Both the position numbers and the translations under genes were made by a program. Under the pieces are notes generated by a model. It saw only the letters and a list, made by a program, of their open reading frames with translations. It did not search any database and was not told the origin of the DNA. Below are positions 1 through 10,478 of a DNA stretch of 64,000 bases, piece by piece. Source of the stretch: Cercophora sp. LCS_1 (taxonomy: Eukaryota; Ascomycota; Sordariomycetes; Sordariales; Lasiosphaeriaceae); assembly GCA_036250225.1 (NCBI GenBank), contig JAPZLL010000005.1, forward strand, positions 1,178,001 through 1,242,000, in the 5' to 3' direction. The stretch's first letter is position 1; each line of letters opens with the position of its first letter.

Positions 1-213
1 ATGTGGGCTAAGGTCGAGGTGCCCGGGGTTGATACAATCGTACAGAGGTTGAAGGCCGCACAGCAAAAGCCGACGAGCGAGGATCCGAGGGATAAGCTAC
101 TCAATGCGCCCAAGGTGGAGAAGAAGAAGAAGCGGGCGACGAGGAAGACGGGAAAGGCGACGAACACGCACATGGAGCATTTGCTAAAGGATTACAGCCA
201 CATGAAGCGGTAG
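1..213 (+). CDS. TFA2: TFIIE beta subunit (Tfa2-like), C-terminal fragment
   Basis: The window opens inside a coding region; the last 70 codons are present and end at TAG 211-213. The peptide carries the tail typical of TFIIE beta: a KVEVP segment, then PTSEDPRDKL, a Lys/Arg-rich stretch (KKKKRATRKTGK) and the ending NTHMEHLLKDYSHMKR. TFIIE beta recruits TFIIH to the RNA polymerase II pre-initiation complex in the nucleus. The 5' part lies outside the window, so the true start and any introns are not visible and the ATG at base 1 is only an internal Met. The gene converges on the deacetylase gene that follows. The name rests on the conserved tail alone. Confidence 0.75.
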   Translation: MWAKVEVPGVDTIVQRLKAAQQKPTSEDPRDKLLNAPKVEKKKKRATRKTGKATNTHMEHLLKDYSHMKR

Positions 214-605
214 GGCTGACTTCAGAGGCGATTTCTTTCAGGTATATGCGGGCTCTGTCCGGTTTTCACTTGTTCTTATGGCACGGTGGATTGGCATGGT
301 TGGCGTTTCACGGTTTGGCTTTTTGGGGGATAGAGCGTCTTGCAAGAACAAAATACCAAAAGAAAGAAGCAGGTAGTTTCTTTCTTGGTGAGGGACGGAC
401 CTGGGTTGGCGTCAGGACTAGCTGGCTTTCACGATGGCTTCAAGAGACGACAACAAAAGATGAGCGACAGAGTGAGCAAAGTCGGTATGAGAACGGGATG
501 AATAATCAAGGATATCATTCTTTCTTTGACTACCACATCCAGTTCAGAGATAGAAACATCCCGCATACATACTACCCAAAATAACAAAACAAATACCATC
601 ATCTT
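214..605. other. Intergenic gap between convergent genes
   Basis: These 392 bases should hold the 3' untranslated regions of the TFIIE beta gene and of the deacetylase gene. An open frame at 246-584 has no recognisable domain and is probably chance. I see nothing else. Confidence 0.5.
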
Positions 606-1883
606 TCACGGTAAACCGTCCCTTTGAAAAACCCGTACCCCAAACTTCCAAACCTCATCGACAACGACGCTCGTCCCCCCATCCCCATCAACCTCATCCC
701 TCAAAACCACCAAATCCGCATCCGCACCCGCCTCCAGCGTTCCCTTTTGTCTCTCCAACCCCAACATCCTCGCCGGCGTTTCTGTCACCGCCCTCAACCC
801 CTCGCCCACACCAACCCCTGTCCACCTCAAAAAGTTATTCACACAATCAACCAACATGACACAACTCCCTGCAATCCCTCCGTCCTTCCTCAATCTCAAC
901 ACCCCACCCCGCTTCTCAATCACATCCACCACATCCCCATTCGTCCACTCAAACTCCCCGTCCCCCTCATCCTCCTCCAACCCAGCCATGTGCATCGCAT
1001 CCGTCACCAGTATGAAGCCCCCCGGATGCGCCGCATACGCAATCTTGATAGTGGCAGGGTGGATGTGGCACCCGTCGGCGATCATACCGAAATACGGTTT
1101 TGGCGCTGTCCCGCCCAATACCCCGAAAACGCCGGGGTCGCGATGATGCAAAGGGCGCATGGCGTTGAAGAGGTGCGTGATCATTTTGGCGCCGAGGGTG
1201 ATTGCGGATGAGGCGGTTTTGTAGGTGGCGTCGGTGTGACCGATGGAGATGGTGACGGATTGGGAGAGGGACGGGATCAGGGAGAGCGAGGAGCCGAGTT
1301 CGGGGGCTAGGGTGAGGAGGGTGATCGTGCCGTTTGCGAGGGAGGGGCCGTAGACTTTGTGCATGTCGCTGAGGGTGGAGGGGGCGAGGAGGACGGAGGG
1401 GTTGTGGATGCCGGCGCGGAGGGGGGAGAGGAAGGGGCCTTCTACGTGGGCGCCCAGGGAGGAGGAGCCATGATGGGGGTTGCGGGATGGGGATGGGGCG
1501 AGGTGCGGGAGGACGGTGTGGTAGAGGTGGGCGGTTTGGGAGGTGACGGTGGGGAGGTAGGATGTTACGCCTGTCTCGACGAGTTTGGTGTTGAGTAGTT
1601 GGAGGGAGTCGGCGTAGGAGTCGGACGGGAGGACCGTGGAGAAGTTGAAGCCGAAGGCGCCGTTGAGCTGGCAGTCGATGAAGCCTGGTGAGACGATGCG
1701 GCCGCCGAGGTCGACGGTGGTGGAGGGCAGGATCAGGTCGTCGTAGAAGGCGGTTTGCGGGTTGATGATTGTGCCTGTTGTCGAGCTGATCCAGAGGTCT
1801 TCCCAGACGAGAGAGGCGTCACGGAGGATGCGGCAGTTGGTTAGTTTGGTGATGCGGTTGTCAGCTAGCGAGGATGGAGCCAT
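606..1883 (-). CDS. dac1: N-acetylglucosamine-6-phosphate deacetylase
   Basis: Single-exon gene of 425 residues, the usual length for NagA/Dac1 proteins. It removes the acetyl group from GlcNAc-6-phosphate to give glucosamine-6-phosphate and acetate in the cytosol. Amidohydrolase features are in order: PGFIDCQLNG near residue 68, the metal-binding Glu in HVEGPF, a His in GHTDA, a His in HLFNAM, and the catalytic Asp in VTDAM. The end, TLEAGADADLVVLRDE, is the typical amidohydrolase C-terminus. All catalytic and metal ligands appear intact. It lies next to the GH3, Ndt80-like, deaminase and hexokinase genes, matching the fungal GlcNAc catabolic cluster, where the Trichoderma orthologue is called dac1. 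ATG at 1883 is the first Met of the frame and gives a natural N-terminus. Confidence 0.93.
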   Translation of the reverse strand: MAPSSLADNRITKLTNCRILRDASLVWEDLWISSTTGTIINPQTAFYDDLILPSTTVDLGGRIVSPGFIDCQLNGAFGFNFSTVLPSDSYADSLQLLNTKLVETGVTSYLPTVTSQTAHLYHTVLPHLAPSPSRNPHHGSSSLGAHVEGPFLSPLRAGIHNPSVLLAPSTLSDMHKVYGPSLANGTITLLTLAPELGSSLSLIPSLSQSVTISIGHTDATYKTASSAITLGAKMITHLFNAMRPLHHRDPGVFGVLGGTAPKPYFGMIADGCHIHPATIKIAYAAHPGGFILVTDAMHMAGLEEDEGDGEFEWTNGDVVDVIEKRGGVLRLRKDGGIAGSCVMLVDCVNNFLRWTGVGVGEGLRAVTETPARMLGLERQKGTLEAGADADLVVLRDEVDGDGGTSVVVDEVWKFGVRVFQRDGLP

Positions 1884-2517
1884 GTTGAGGGGATAGGGGC
1901 TGTTGTTGACCTCGAGGTGTGGCTTCAGGGGTTGATAGACATCACAGGAGCAACCTCAGTGGCCCGAGGTTGGAGTGTACGGCTTAACATAGGAGAATGG
2001 CAGCTTGTGTCCACCATCAAGTCTGCGTCATGGGACAAACCACTTGGTTTGTGACAGCATATATCTGTGTTGTGGACGGTGGACTCGGTGCGAGGCGCAA
2101 CATGAGATCGGTGCCTCCAGCTACTCCCCTTTCAGACATCACTCGCCCCTATCACATCCCTCGCAGCAAGAATTCGGCCACTGCTTCAGGTTTCGGCGGT
2201 TTGGCCCGGAAACCAGCGTGTATTCCTCTGAGCCATCTTTGTCTGATGGTGAGATCGTTGAAACCTTCGGAAACATTGCCAACGCCTTCCAATCTGGAAG
2301 TTCCATTGCTGTGACGTTCAAGGATTCAGTGGACTCGACGCTGTGTAAGAAGTTCACAAGTCCCTTGGCGCTAGAGATGTAACGTTGCCGGGTAAATGTT
2401 GACCTACCCCATGCGGTTAGTGCAAGCACCCTGTCACTTGTGAATGCCGCTATCGCTCGGAGAGTCCACCACCCCGCCGGCCACTCGCGCCGTTGATTTG
2501 TACTCCTCAACAAGGGC

Positions 2518-2522
2518 AAAAA
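2518..2522 (-). terminator. RNA polymerase III terminator of the tRNA-Thr gene
   Basis: A run of five T on the minus strand lies 18 bases beyond the tRNA 3' end, the expected oligo-T stop signal for RNA polymerase III. Confidence 0.6.
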
Positions 2523-2539
2523 GATGATTTACGGTCTCT

Positions 2540-2611
2540 TGCCCACACTCGGAGTCGAACCGAGGATCTTTTCATTACGAGTGAAACGCTTTACCACTAA
2601 GCCATGCGGGC
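2540..2611 (-). tRNA. tRNA-Thr (anticodon CGT)
   Basis: The complement folds into a full cloverleaf without an intron. The acceptor stem GCCCGCA pairs with TGTGGGC (one G-T pair) and the discriminator is A. The D arm is GCTTAGTGGTAAAGC. The anticodon stem TTTCA/TGAAA encloses the loop CTCGTAA with anticodon CGT, and the T arm is CTCGG-TTCGACT-CCGAG. It would read ACG codons. It is 72 bases long and lies between the divergent promoters of dac1 and the GH3 gene. Confidence 0.95.
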
Positions 2612-3161
2612 TGCTTGCGATGTTGATTGGTTCAAGCTCCTTCCTCATATGTAAAATGACTGGTCGTACGGAAATTAACACATGGTTTCGTACCAATACC
2701 GCTTCACCCTCCTCGTCCCCTTCAACCATATTCTCTATCTTTGGTCAAGGACATCTTTCAGATCGGCACTCCTGCGGTTGCCATTGGTGTTTGTAGATAT
2801 TTTGGCCGAGCCACCAAGTAAAGCTCCCCACGGGACTAAAAGGGTAGGATGCAACGACCGGGTGGTGCTGACTGTCTCCGGCTTGATCCCCTGCCGCCGC
2901 ATGCCCTTTTTTGCCTCGTGCCCGGTCGGTGGTACCGTACTTTGGCACTTTGCGCATGCGAGCAGCGCTGGACGGGGATGAGCCCGTTCACTTTTACCGC
3001 TCCATGCCGCCGCCGCAATTGGTTCTCGTCGTTACACGTCGAGAGAGCTGGGACCTCGACGGCTTCACACAACCACGTCCAACGACAATGTCGCCATAGC
3101 GGCATAACAACGTGACAGTCACCATCCCCCGTCCTCTGGCTTACGTCGCTTCTGCATCGCA

Positions 3162-6122
3162 ATGGCCAAGCTTGACGCCGGCCTAGATCCACTATGGCAC
3201 GACCTCGACTGGTGCGTCTGTCCGATTCCGAGTTTCTGCGGTCGACTGCTGACACTGCCGTGACAGGGCCATTGGCCAGATGCTGATTATGGGCTGGGAT
3301 GGCACCGAGGTGACACCCCAGATCCGCCATCTTATCCAGGACCACCACCTGGGCTCCATTCTTCTGACAGCGAAGAATCTCAAATGTCATCTCCCGCCTG
3401 GGCTGCTTATGACCCCTCCTGCTGACTTGTTGCAGCTGCTCATCAGACGGCCAAGCTTGTGCAGGAGCTGCAGACCATAGCTCACCAGGCTGGCCACCCC
3501 CAACCGTTGCTTATCGCCCTGGACCAGGAGAATGGCGGCGTCAACAGTCTGTTCGATGAGGACTACATCTGTCAGTTTCCCAGCGCCATGGGACAGGCAG
3601 CTGCCGGCAGTGCCGACCTGGCCTACAAAGTGGCCAAGGCTACAGCCACTGAAGTATCGGCTGTTGGTGTCAACTTGATACTCGGCCCGGTGCTCGATGT
3701 TCTCACCAATGCGCGTTACCAGCCTTTGGGTGTGCGTGCCACGGGCGACGACCCTCAAGAGGTCAGTCAGTACGGCATAGCAGCAATGAACGGCTACAAA
3801 GACGCTGGAGTTGCCACATGCGGGAAACATTTTCCGTCGTATGGAAACCTGGACTTTCTTGGATCTAGCCTGGACATTCCCATCATCACCCAGACGCTGG
3901 AAGAGCTCTCGCTGAGTGCGCTTGTGCCATTTCGGAATGCCATCGCCACGGGGAATTTGGATGCCATGTTCGTTGGCGGATGTGGCATCTCTAATCCATC
4001 CATGAATGTCAACCATGCCTGTCTTTCCGAGCAGGTCGTCGACGATCTCCTGAGGAACGAGCTTGGCTTCAATGGCGTCGCGATATCCGAATGTCTCGAG
4101 ATGGAGGCTCTTCGAAATGAGATCGGCGTCAAGACAGGCACTGTTATGGCTGTCGAGGCCGGTTGTGACCTCGTTCTCCTCTGTCGTGCATACGATGTAC
4201 AGCTCGAGGCAATATCGGGGTTGAAGCTCGGAGTGGAGAATGAGCTTCTAACCCAGGACCGGATTTACACATCACTAACCCGAGTGCTCCGTATGAAAGC
4301 ATCCTGCACGTCGTGGGCAAAGGCCCTGAACCCCCCTGGTATCTCCTTGCTCTCCAAGATTCATCCCGGTCATCTTGCGCTCTCTTTGAAGGCTTATGAT
4401 GATTCCATCACTGTCATCAGAGACACCGAAAAGCTTCTTCCTCTGAATGAGTCAATGCATCAAGAAGAAGAGTTGCTTCTCCTGACCCCCTTGGTGAAGC
4501 CACTTCCTGCTTCATCGATGACCAAGACGATACTCGAGTCCAAAAATAAGACAGATACCCCAAGCATTCATGACAAATGGATCCACAGAGACCGGGGAGC
4601 TATCATGAGTGGTGAAGGCGTCTTTCGAGAGCTTGGCCGATCACTCGCTCGCGCAAGACACGGGAAGCTGCTCCATACGTCTTACACGGCGAACGGCGTG
4701 AGACCAGGTGTGTGCCCTCTCGGCATCTTGGATCTTTCTGACTAACATTTGGCAGTTCATGAAAACTTGATCCATCGAGCATCGTGCATCATCATCGTCA
4801 CAGCCGATGCCAATCGAAATCTCTACCAGGCCGGATTCACCAAGCACGTGTCAATGATGTGCTCGATGCTCCGGGCCACAGGTCAAAAGAAGTCCTTAGC
4901 AGTGGTTGCTGTCAGTTCACCCTACGACTTTGCCATGGATAAAACCGTGGGAACGTACATCTGTACCTTCGATTTCACTGAAACAGCCATGGCGGCCCTC
5001 GTCCGCGCCCTCTTTGGGGGTTTTACGCCGCTGGGTACCCTTCCCGGCACACTGCGCAAGAAAAAGGTCAACAAATCTCGTCAGCACTGGCTTGTAGAGG
5101 GGTTCAATCGTGAGCGCGACGGACGCGGGTTAGATGACCTTCTCCAAGCCCTTGCTCGCGGCAGCGCACCAAATCAGCAGTTCTTACAGACCACAACGGC
5201 CAACGCTTTTGAACTGTTCAATCCGAATATTGAGGAGGCCCACTTTGTCGTCCGCAACAGCTCTACCCAAGCGCTCTACGGCTTCTGCGCGACATATTAC
5301 ACAAAAGGGACCGGGATTCTTGGGGCCATCTTTGTTGATCCGGCCAAACGCAACGTCTCGATAGGCCGATCGCTGCACCGGCGTGCTTTGCGAGCGCTTG
5401 GACAAAAACGAGGAGTCAAAAAGATTCAGCTGGGCATGTGTTTCCCAGGCGTTTTCCCCGGAATCCCCGTCGACGAAAACAACGCGTCCCTCAAGGGGTG
5501 GTTTGCAGGCAGCGGAGGGTGGGACTTTCAATTTCCCAAACGCCTGGCAAACCTATCCATCCCAGAGCTCAGCAGCTGGAGCGCCCCCGAAGGTCTACTG
5601 CAAAGTATCCAACGCGCAAGCATCAGCTTCGATCTCATCCACGGCTTGGACAACGCGGACAGCGTGCTCAGCCATGTTGCGACGCATGCCAACCCCGAGG
5701 TCTTTGAGCTATATAAGCTTGCGCTCCAAGAGACCAAGACGTGTGGTGTTGTCAGGGCAAAAAGCAGCGTGGACAGTCTTTTGGGGACAGTGATTATATG
5801 CAGCCCGGGGAGCGTCCTGGCAGGATACATACCCGCGCTGCAACCAAAGGGAGCCAACGGGCTGGGAACGGCATCACCAACGAGAGATCAGCTGATTGGG
5901 GGTATTCTGGCGCCCGTGGTGCCGTCAACAGCACAGGCGACGCTAGTTTTGCAGGGTCTTGCGTTGATGGGAGTCAGGCAGAACAAGGCGCACAAGAGCG
6001 GACGGAGTGTGTTGAGCTGGGTTTATGACGACGCCTATGAGCCGTTGTTGGCTATGGGCTTTGATGTGGTTCAGGCGTTTGAAGAAGTCGTGAATGTGCC
6101 GGAGAATCTCAATGTTTCCTAG
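3162..6122 (+). CDS. nag3: GH3 NagZ-like beta-N-acetylglucosaminidase fused to GNAT acetyltransferase domains
   Basis: Four exons (3162-3211, 3267-3385, 3436-4707, 4756-6122) give 935 residues. All junctions are GT...AG, and the last intron has a clear CTAAC branch point. The N-terminal part is a NagZ-type GH3 barrel with ALDQENGG, GPVLDV, GKHFPSYGNLDF and ISECLEMEAL. The C-terminal part looks like one or two GNAT folds: an acetyl-CoA-loop-like stretch GILGAIFVDPAKRNVSIG, and a final MGFDVVQAFEEV. In the fungal GlcNAc cluster this protein is called Nag3 and is thought to act on GlcNAc-containing oligomers inside the cell. Two usual GH3 catalytic positions look altered: the nucleophile Asp reads Glu (SECL for SDDL), and the His of the Asp-His dyad appears replaced in GSSLDIP. 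Family assignment is solid; catalytic activity is uncertain. Confidence 0.85.
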
Positions 6123-6884
6123 GACGAGTCTGGATCCTAAAGGCTTTTTTTCCTCCCTCTTGGTATACTATATCTGTGGATAGGTCTGGTGTCAGGTATC
6201 GTCAGCTGTTTCAAGATGACTTGCATCCTTCCCTTGGTGGTTTAGCGGTGTGCCAAGCTTTTAACGGCAGCCACATCGCGGGAACAACCCTGGAAGTGGG
6301 GAAGGCGCAACGCCATCGGCCCTTATTCTCGAGCCAAGCGCCCCGGATTTTAGCGTGCGTTTTCGTTCGTCTGACTGACGGGCTGGTGGAACTTTTGATA
6401 ACGGCGTGGTGATGACTAGAGCACGAATGGTAATCGGACGAGAGACCATCACGGGATGTGCCCAGGACTCTGAAGGGTTGAACTCGATATTTATCGTCTC
6501 GGGCGCCCGCGGTCGCTGCTGCTTCATATCGTGGCACAAGTGGTGTACCACCAGACCGAGGCCCGATTGAGCAACTCACCGAGGGGTAGGTACAACCGCC
6601 GGGCGGCACAGCTCGTCGGTTCGGGGTCCCAAACCATATCCAGATTGGCCGGCCCACTTGCAGCCGACTGTCCGACTGGCTTGCTCTCCAACTCGCAAGC
6701 ACTCAAGTGACCGGGGTAGAGGAGGTCAGCCAATCCATGCGTTGGCGCAACCACCACATTGCATCCTCCGATCTACCTTACGTCTTTCAGCGAAACGCAT
6801 CACCAGCTTCCTTTCCACTGCGCCCCTTCCTCTCTTCCTCAAAAAAAGAAAGTAAATCGCCCACAATGAAATAGACGCAATAAA
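6123..6884 (+). promoter_or_regulatory. Intergenic region and leader upstream of the Ndt80-like gene
   Basis: These 762 bases lie between the GH3 stop and the Ndt80-like start. The last part, rich in CCTC and CTTCC, looks like a fungal 5' leader and contains a two-codon uORF at 6866-6874. Open frames here have no recognisable domain. Confidence 0.45.
6866..6874 (+). promoter_or_regulatory. Minimal upstream ORF (Met-Lys-stop) before the Ndt80-like start
   Basis: ATG AAA TAG ends 10 bases before the main ATG at 6885. If the transcript starts upstream, ribosomes would meet this start first and could only reach the main ATG by leaky scanning or very fast reinitiation. Confidence 0.5.
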
Positions 6885-8565
6885 ATGGCCAATTTCACAG
6901 CCCTCCCAACAACCCTCACAGCCTCCTCTGCTTCCGCCACCGACGCATTCGACCCCTTTGACGAATCCCTCCTCTCCAACATCAACGACTCCTTCACCCC
7001 CTCGTACGATTTCGACTCCTTCCCCACTTTTGAAGATCCCTTTTCCTACCAACCGCACCCTCTCATCTCATCAGCCCACCACGGACACCAATCCTCCTCT
7101 ATCCTCAACGACAGTAGTATCTCGTCGACCACCGCCGCTAGTAGTATCGGTCTCCTGCCCGAACCACCAGACATCAGTCTCCTCGAAGACGACGACACCC
7201 CACCCGACGCCCTCGACAATAAACTCCTCTCCTTTTCCGCTCCCATCCCGGGCAAAGCAGCACTGGTAGACGAACATGGCGCCATCATCGAACCAAACAT
7301 GTCGGCCGAACTATACGGCATGTTCTTCGTAGCAGAGGATGTTTTTGGCGCGACTGAACATGGGAGACCGCTAGAGTTAACGTGTTATCGCCGGAATTTA
7401 TGGCAGTGTAGTGGCGTGGTGAGCGTACCGAGGCAGGTATGCGGGGTTGTTGATGTTGAGAGCGGGAGGCGGATCGAAAGCGCCGACTTTGTTGCCGGGA
7501 TTAGTGCGGTTGAGAGTATAGAGGGGAAGGCGACGGAGATTATTACCATTCCTTGGAAGAGCGGTACTACAGAGGAGGGGAAAGGGACAGCACCGGTTGC
7601 TGCGCCGGGGAGTGTGGGGGTTGAGTTTGAGGGTGGCGGCGGGGAGGTGGTTGTTGGTTGGAAGAGGTTGCAGTTCAAGCATGCGACTGCGAATAATGGG
7701 CGGAGGAAGGGGTTGCAGCAGCATTATGTTGTTGTGGTGAGTCTGGGGGTGAGGGCGGGAGGCGAGGTGGTGAGGGTGGCTGAGGTGAGGAGTGGGCCAG
7801 TTATTGTTAGGGGTAGGAGTCCGAGGAATTTTGATAGTAAGAGGGATGTGCCGTTGACGGGGGAGAGGATTAAGGAGAGGAGGGTTGAGAATGGGAGGTT
7901 GGCGGCGGGGACTCAGGTCTGTTTTTTTTTTTTTTTGGCACTGGTGAGAAAGTGACTGACATGGCGAAAAGCAAACGGGTGAATGGCCGACTACACCAAA
8001 TCCTTTTGCTGCCCCGAGTACGACGTCCAACCTCCCGCCGAATAAGAAGATTGCTGTCTCCCCTGGTCTTCCTAGACCACCTGTTCCTTCGTGGGACACG
8101 ATGGCAACGACAAATAATAACCGAAAGTTTACGAACCCGCCTAAGCCTTCGCTTCCTACCAGTAGCATCCCTCGAACTGCTGCTACACTACCGATCAACT
8201 TGTCTCTGTCGGAAGATGAGCGCAGCCCGAATAAGTCGTCTACTTCTGGCGACGGCATACAGAGCCCACAGTTTATGGGCATGAAGTCATTAGGAGGGGC
8301 GCAAACAGCGACGGGGCAGAACCCGAATGGGAGTCCCCTGGAGTCGGCAGATTTGTTGTATGAGTATTTCCCGTTGAGCTTGGATGACTGGTAAGATCTT
8401 CCCTTATGGGCTTTCAGAGGGGAAAAAAAAAGGTCTGACGTGAGCAGGATGCCGCCCGTTGATGCCGTTTATCGACCACACGTAGTACATCATACAATTG
8501 TTCCGCCCGAGGTCAAGGCGCAGCAGACGAAGAGCAAGACGAAACGATATTTTGCTGCGGAGTAG
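6885..8565 (+). CDS. ron1: Ndt80-like (p53-fold) transcription factor, RON1-type regulator of GlcNAc catabolism
   Basis: Three exons (6885-7916, 7972-8390, 8448-8565) encode 522 residues. The first intron holds a run of 16 T. The N-terminal region is acidic and Ser/Thr/Pro-rich. An Ndt80-type DNA-binding domain follows at roughly residues 130-340, recognised by the LTCYRRNLWQCSG stretch, then a beta-rich core and a GRSPRNF segment. The C-terminal third is Pro/Ser-rich and probably disordered; it ends with a basic KSKTKRYFAAE. Its position inside the GlcNAc cluster matches RON1, the Ndt80-like regulator known from the Trichoderma cluster. It probably acts in the nucleus on the neighbouring promoters. 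A two-codon uORF precedes the start. The role is inferred from family and context. Confidence 0.82.
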
Positions 8566-8950
8566 CGTATGTTTTTTTGTAAGGTGGTTTGATGGTTTTT
8601 TGGTGTACTTGGGCGAACTGGCTGGGTTGGATAAGGTAGGCGGACATGTTGGGCATTTGTTGTTTCGAAACTCGTCTTTGATGTGGTGTGAGAATATGAT
8701 AGCCGAGTTTAATGACGCTGAGATTTGGTCGCTGCTGTGTTTTCATTGAGATGTTGCCACCGAGAGGAACTGGCCTGTCTGTAGGCTCCTGTATGCCTGG
8801 CATCACCGGTGGGGGAAGAGGCCGAGTGGTTGGCGCAGAGGTAACTTGCCGCACGCTACGCACAGGTGCAAGACAGCTGCCGGGCCCGTACCTCCTCGGG
8901 GTATATGTATTAGAGTTCGGACCTCTTTCTTCAACGAACCAGAACAGAAC

Positions 8951-9161
8951 GAACTGGATGGCTCAGCGGTAATCCGCGAGGCCTATGATGGATCCGGTTC
9001 TGGTAGCCGTAGACCTCGAAGAGGCGCTGGGTTCGACTCTCAGAGTTGTCAAAATGGACCACTTCTAACCGTCGACCTTCCTCCCTTCGGGGAGTTGAGG
9101 CTCGGCGGCTAGATTTTGCCATTTTATTTTATTTTATTTTATTTTATTTTATTTTTGTTTT
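8951..9161 (+). mobile_element. tRNA-derived SINE-like element with an (ATTTT)n tail
   Basis: Head: an A box TGGCTCAGCGG (8959-8969) and a B box GGTTCGACTC (9030-9039), the internal RNA polymerase III promoter of tRNA-derived SINEs. The head does not close into an ordinary cloverleaf, since no acceptor partner matches AGTTGTC. It does form a GCGG/CCGC hairpin and a CCTC-GAA-GAGG arm. Body: an unrelated segment containing a CTCCC-TTCG-GGGAG hairpin. Tail: six ATTTT units followed by ATTTTTGTTTT (9121-9161). Head, body and simple-repeat tail are the classic SINE plan. I could not identify target-site duplications, so the left border is approximate. It sits between the Ndt80-like gene and the deaminase gene, about 90 bases beyond the deaminase stop codon. 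Confidence 0.6.
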
Positions 9162-9251
9162 ACCAATGCTTCATTTGTTTATTTATGTTCCCTATTCAAA
9201 TCTCAAGAGCTCTTTCACTTTTTTTTGTAATGAATCCTCCGATGACCGAGG

Positions 9252-10478
9252 TCAAGCCCCAACGGCATTGATCCTAGCAAAGCCGTTTGGTAGCCCGTTC
9301 TCTGGTGTTGGAGTTAGCCGTCCCGCAAACACACCCCCATCCTGAATCCGAGTGGCCATGCGGTCCGGTACAAGGTCTGGCGATGTAGAACGCGGGCGGA
9401 CAGGCGTGGGACTCAGGAGTCGCGATGTAGGCTGCGGAGCAAGTATGGGAGGCCCAGCCCCGTTCGTCTCTAGCTCCCCATTTGTCTGTTTCCCGTTCAC
9501 CTCGCCCTCGTCCTCTCCCGTAACAACCGTCCTAGGAACTCCTGTCCCCATCCTCACCGGTAACCCCTGCTCGAACCCCTGCTCCTTCGCAACCTGCTCA
9601 ATACTCTTGAAATACTAACATCACGATTAGCCCAACTACCAACCATCGTCAAAGTGAATCGATCACTCACCTTGACCGTCTTAACCCTCAGCTCAGCCGT
9701 AGCATCCTCGTCACAAACAACCATACTAAACGGATGCATCTGCAACGCGCTCCCCGTCCACATGTGATTCACGCCCTCCTCCACACACCTTTGCAACGCC
9801 GGCGCCTTTTCCGCTCCCAAGACCACAACCACCACCTCCCTTGCCTCCATGACCGTGCTGACACCCACCGTCACCGCCATCCTTGGGACCTTGCTTACGT
9901 CACCCCCGAAAAACCGCGCGTTGGCAAGAACCGTGTCGTAGGCAAGCGTCTTGACGCGCGCCCGCGAGGAGAGCGAAGAACCGGGCTCATTAAAAGCAAT
10001 GTGTCCGTCTGACCCGAGGCCGCAAAGGAAGAGGTCGATACCGCCATACGAAGAAATTTTGGCTTCGTAAGAGGCGCATTCGGTTTCCAAGCAGGGGGCG
10101 CAGCCGTCGGGGATGTGGACGTTCTGGGGCGGGATGTTGATGTGTGAGAAGAGGTGCTGGTGCATGAATGTGTGGTAGGATTGGGGGTGGTCGCGCGGGA
10201 GGGAAATGTATTCGTCCATGTTGAAGGTTACGATGTTTGTGAAGGATATCTGGACCTGTTAGTTCGGTGTTTTGGGGGTGGGAAGGAGGGGATGTGACTT
10301 CGCCGGCTTTGTATTTCTCGACGAGAATGCGGTAGACGCCTAGGGGACTGGAGCCTGTTGGGAGACCGAGAACGAAGGGCTTGGATGGGGTGGGGGAGAA
10401 GGCTTTGATGCGGGAGATGATGTAGTTTGCTACGTAGGCGCTTGCAGATGGGGAGTCATCGCGGATTATGAGACGCAT
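9252..10478 (-). CDS. dam1: Glucosamine-6-phosphate deaminase
   Basis: Three exons on the minus strand (10478-10299, 10249-9671, 9614-9252), all joined in phase 0, give 373 residues. The enzyme converts glucosamine-6-phosphate to fructose-6-phosphate and ammonia. Motifs: LGLPTGSSPLGVY (phosphate loop), TFNMDEY with the catalytic Asp, GLGSDGHIAFNEPGSS with the catalytic His and Glu, and DEDATAELRVKTVKYFK at the end of the catalytic core. After about residue 290 comes an extra tail of roughly 80 residues, rich in Pro, Ser and Asn and encoded by the last exon; it is absent from bacterial NagB. The gene is divergent from the hexokinase gene, consistent with shared control. A TATATATC sequence about 100 bases upstream (10579-10588) may be its TATA element. 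Confidence 0.92.

Larger units (their letters stand above)
1884..3161. promoter_or_regulatory. Divergent intergenic region between dac1 and the GH3 gene, with a tRNA inside
   Basis: This 1.28 kb segment separates two divergently transcribed GlcNAc genes and must hold both promoters. The only gene I can support in it is the tRNA-Thr at 2540-2611. I saw no protein-coding frame with a recognisable domain. A CGCAAA hexamer (minus strand, 2949-2954) resembles the core of the Ndt80 target site but is too short to call. Confidence 0.5.
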
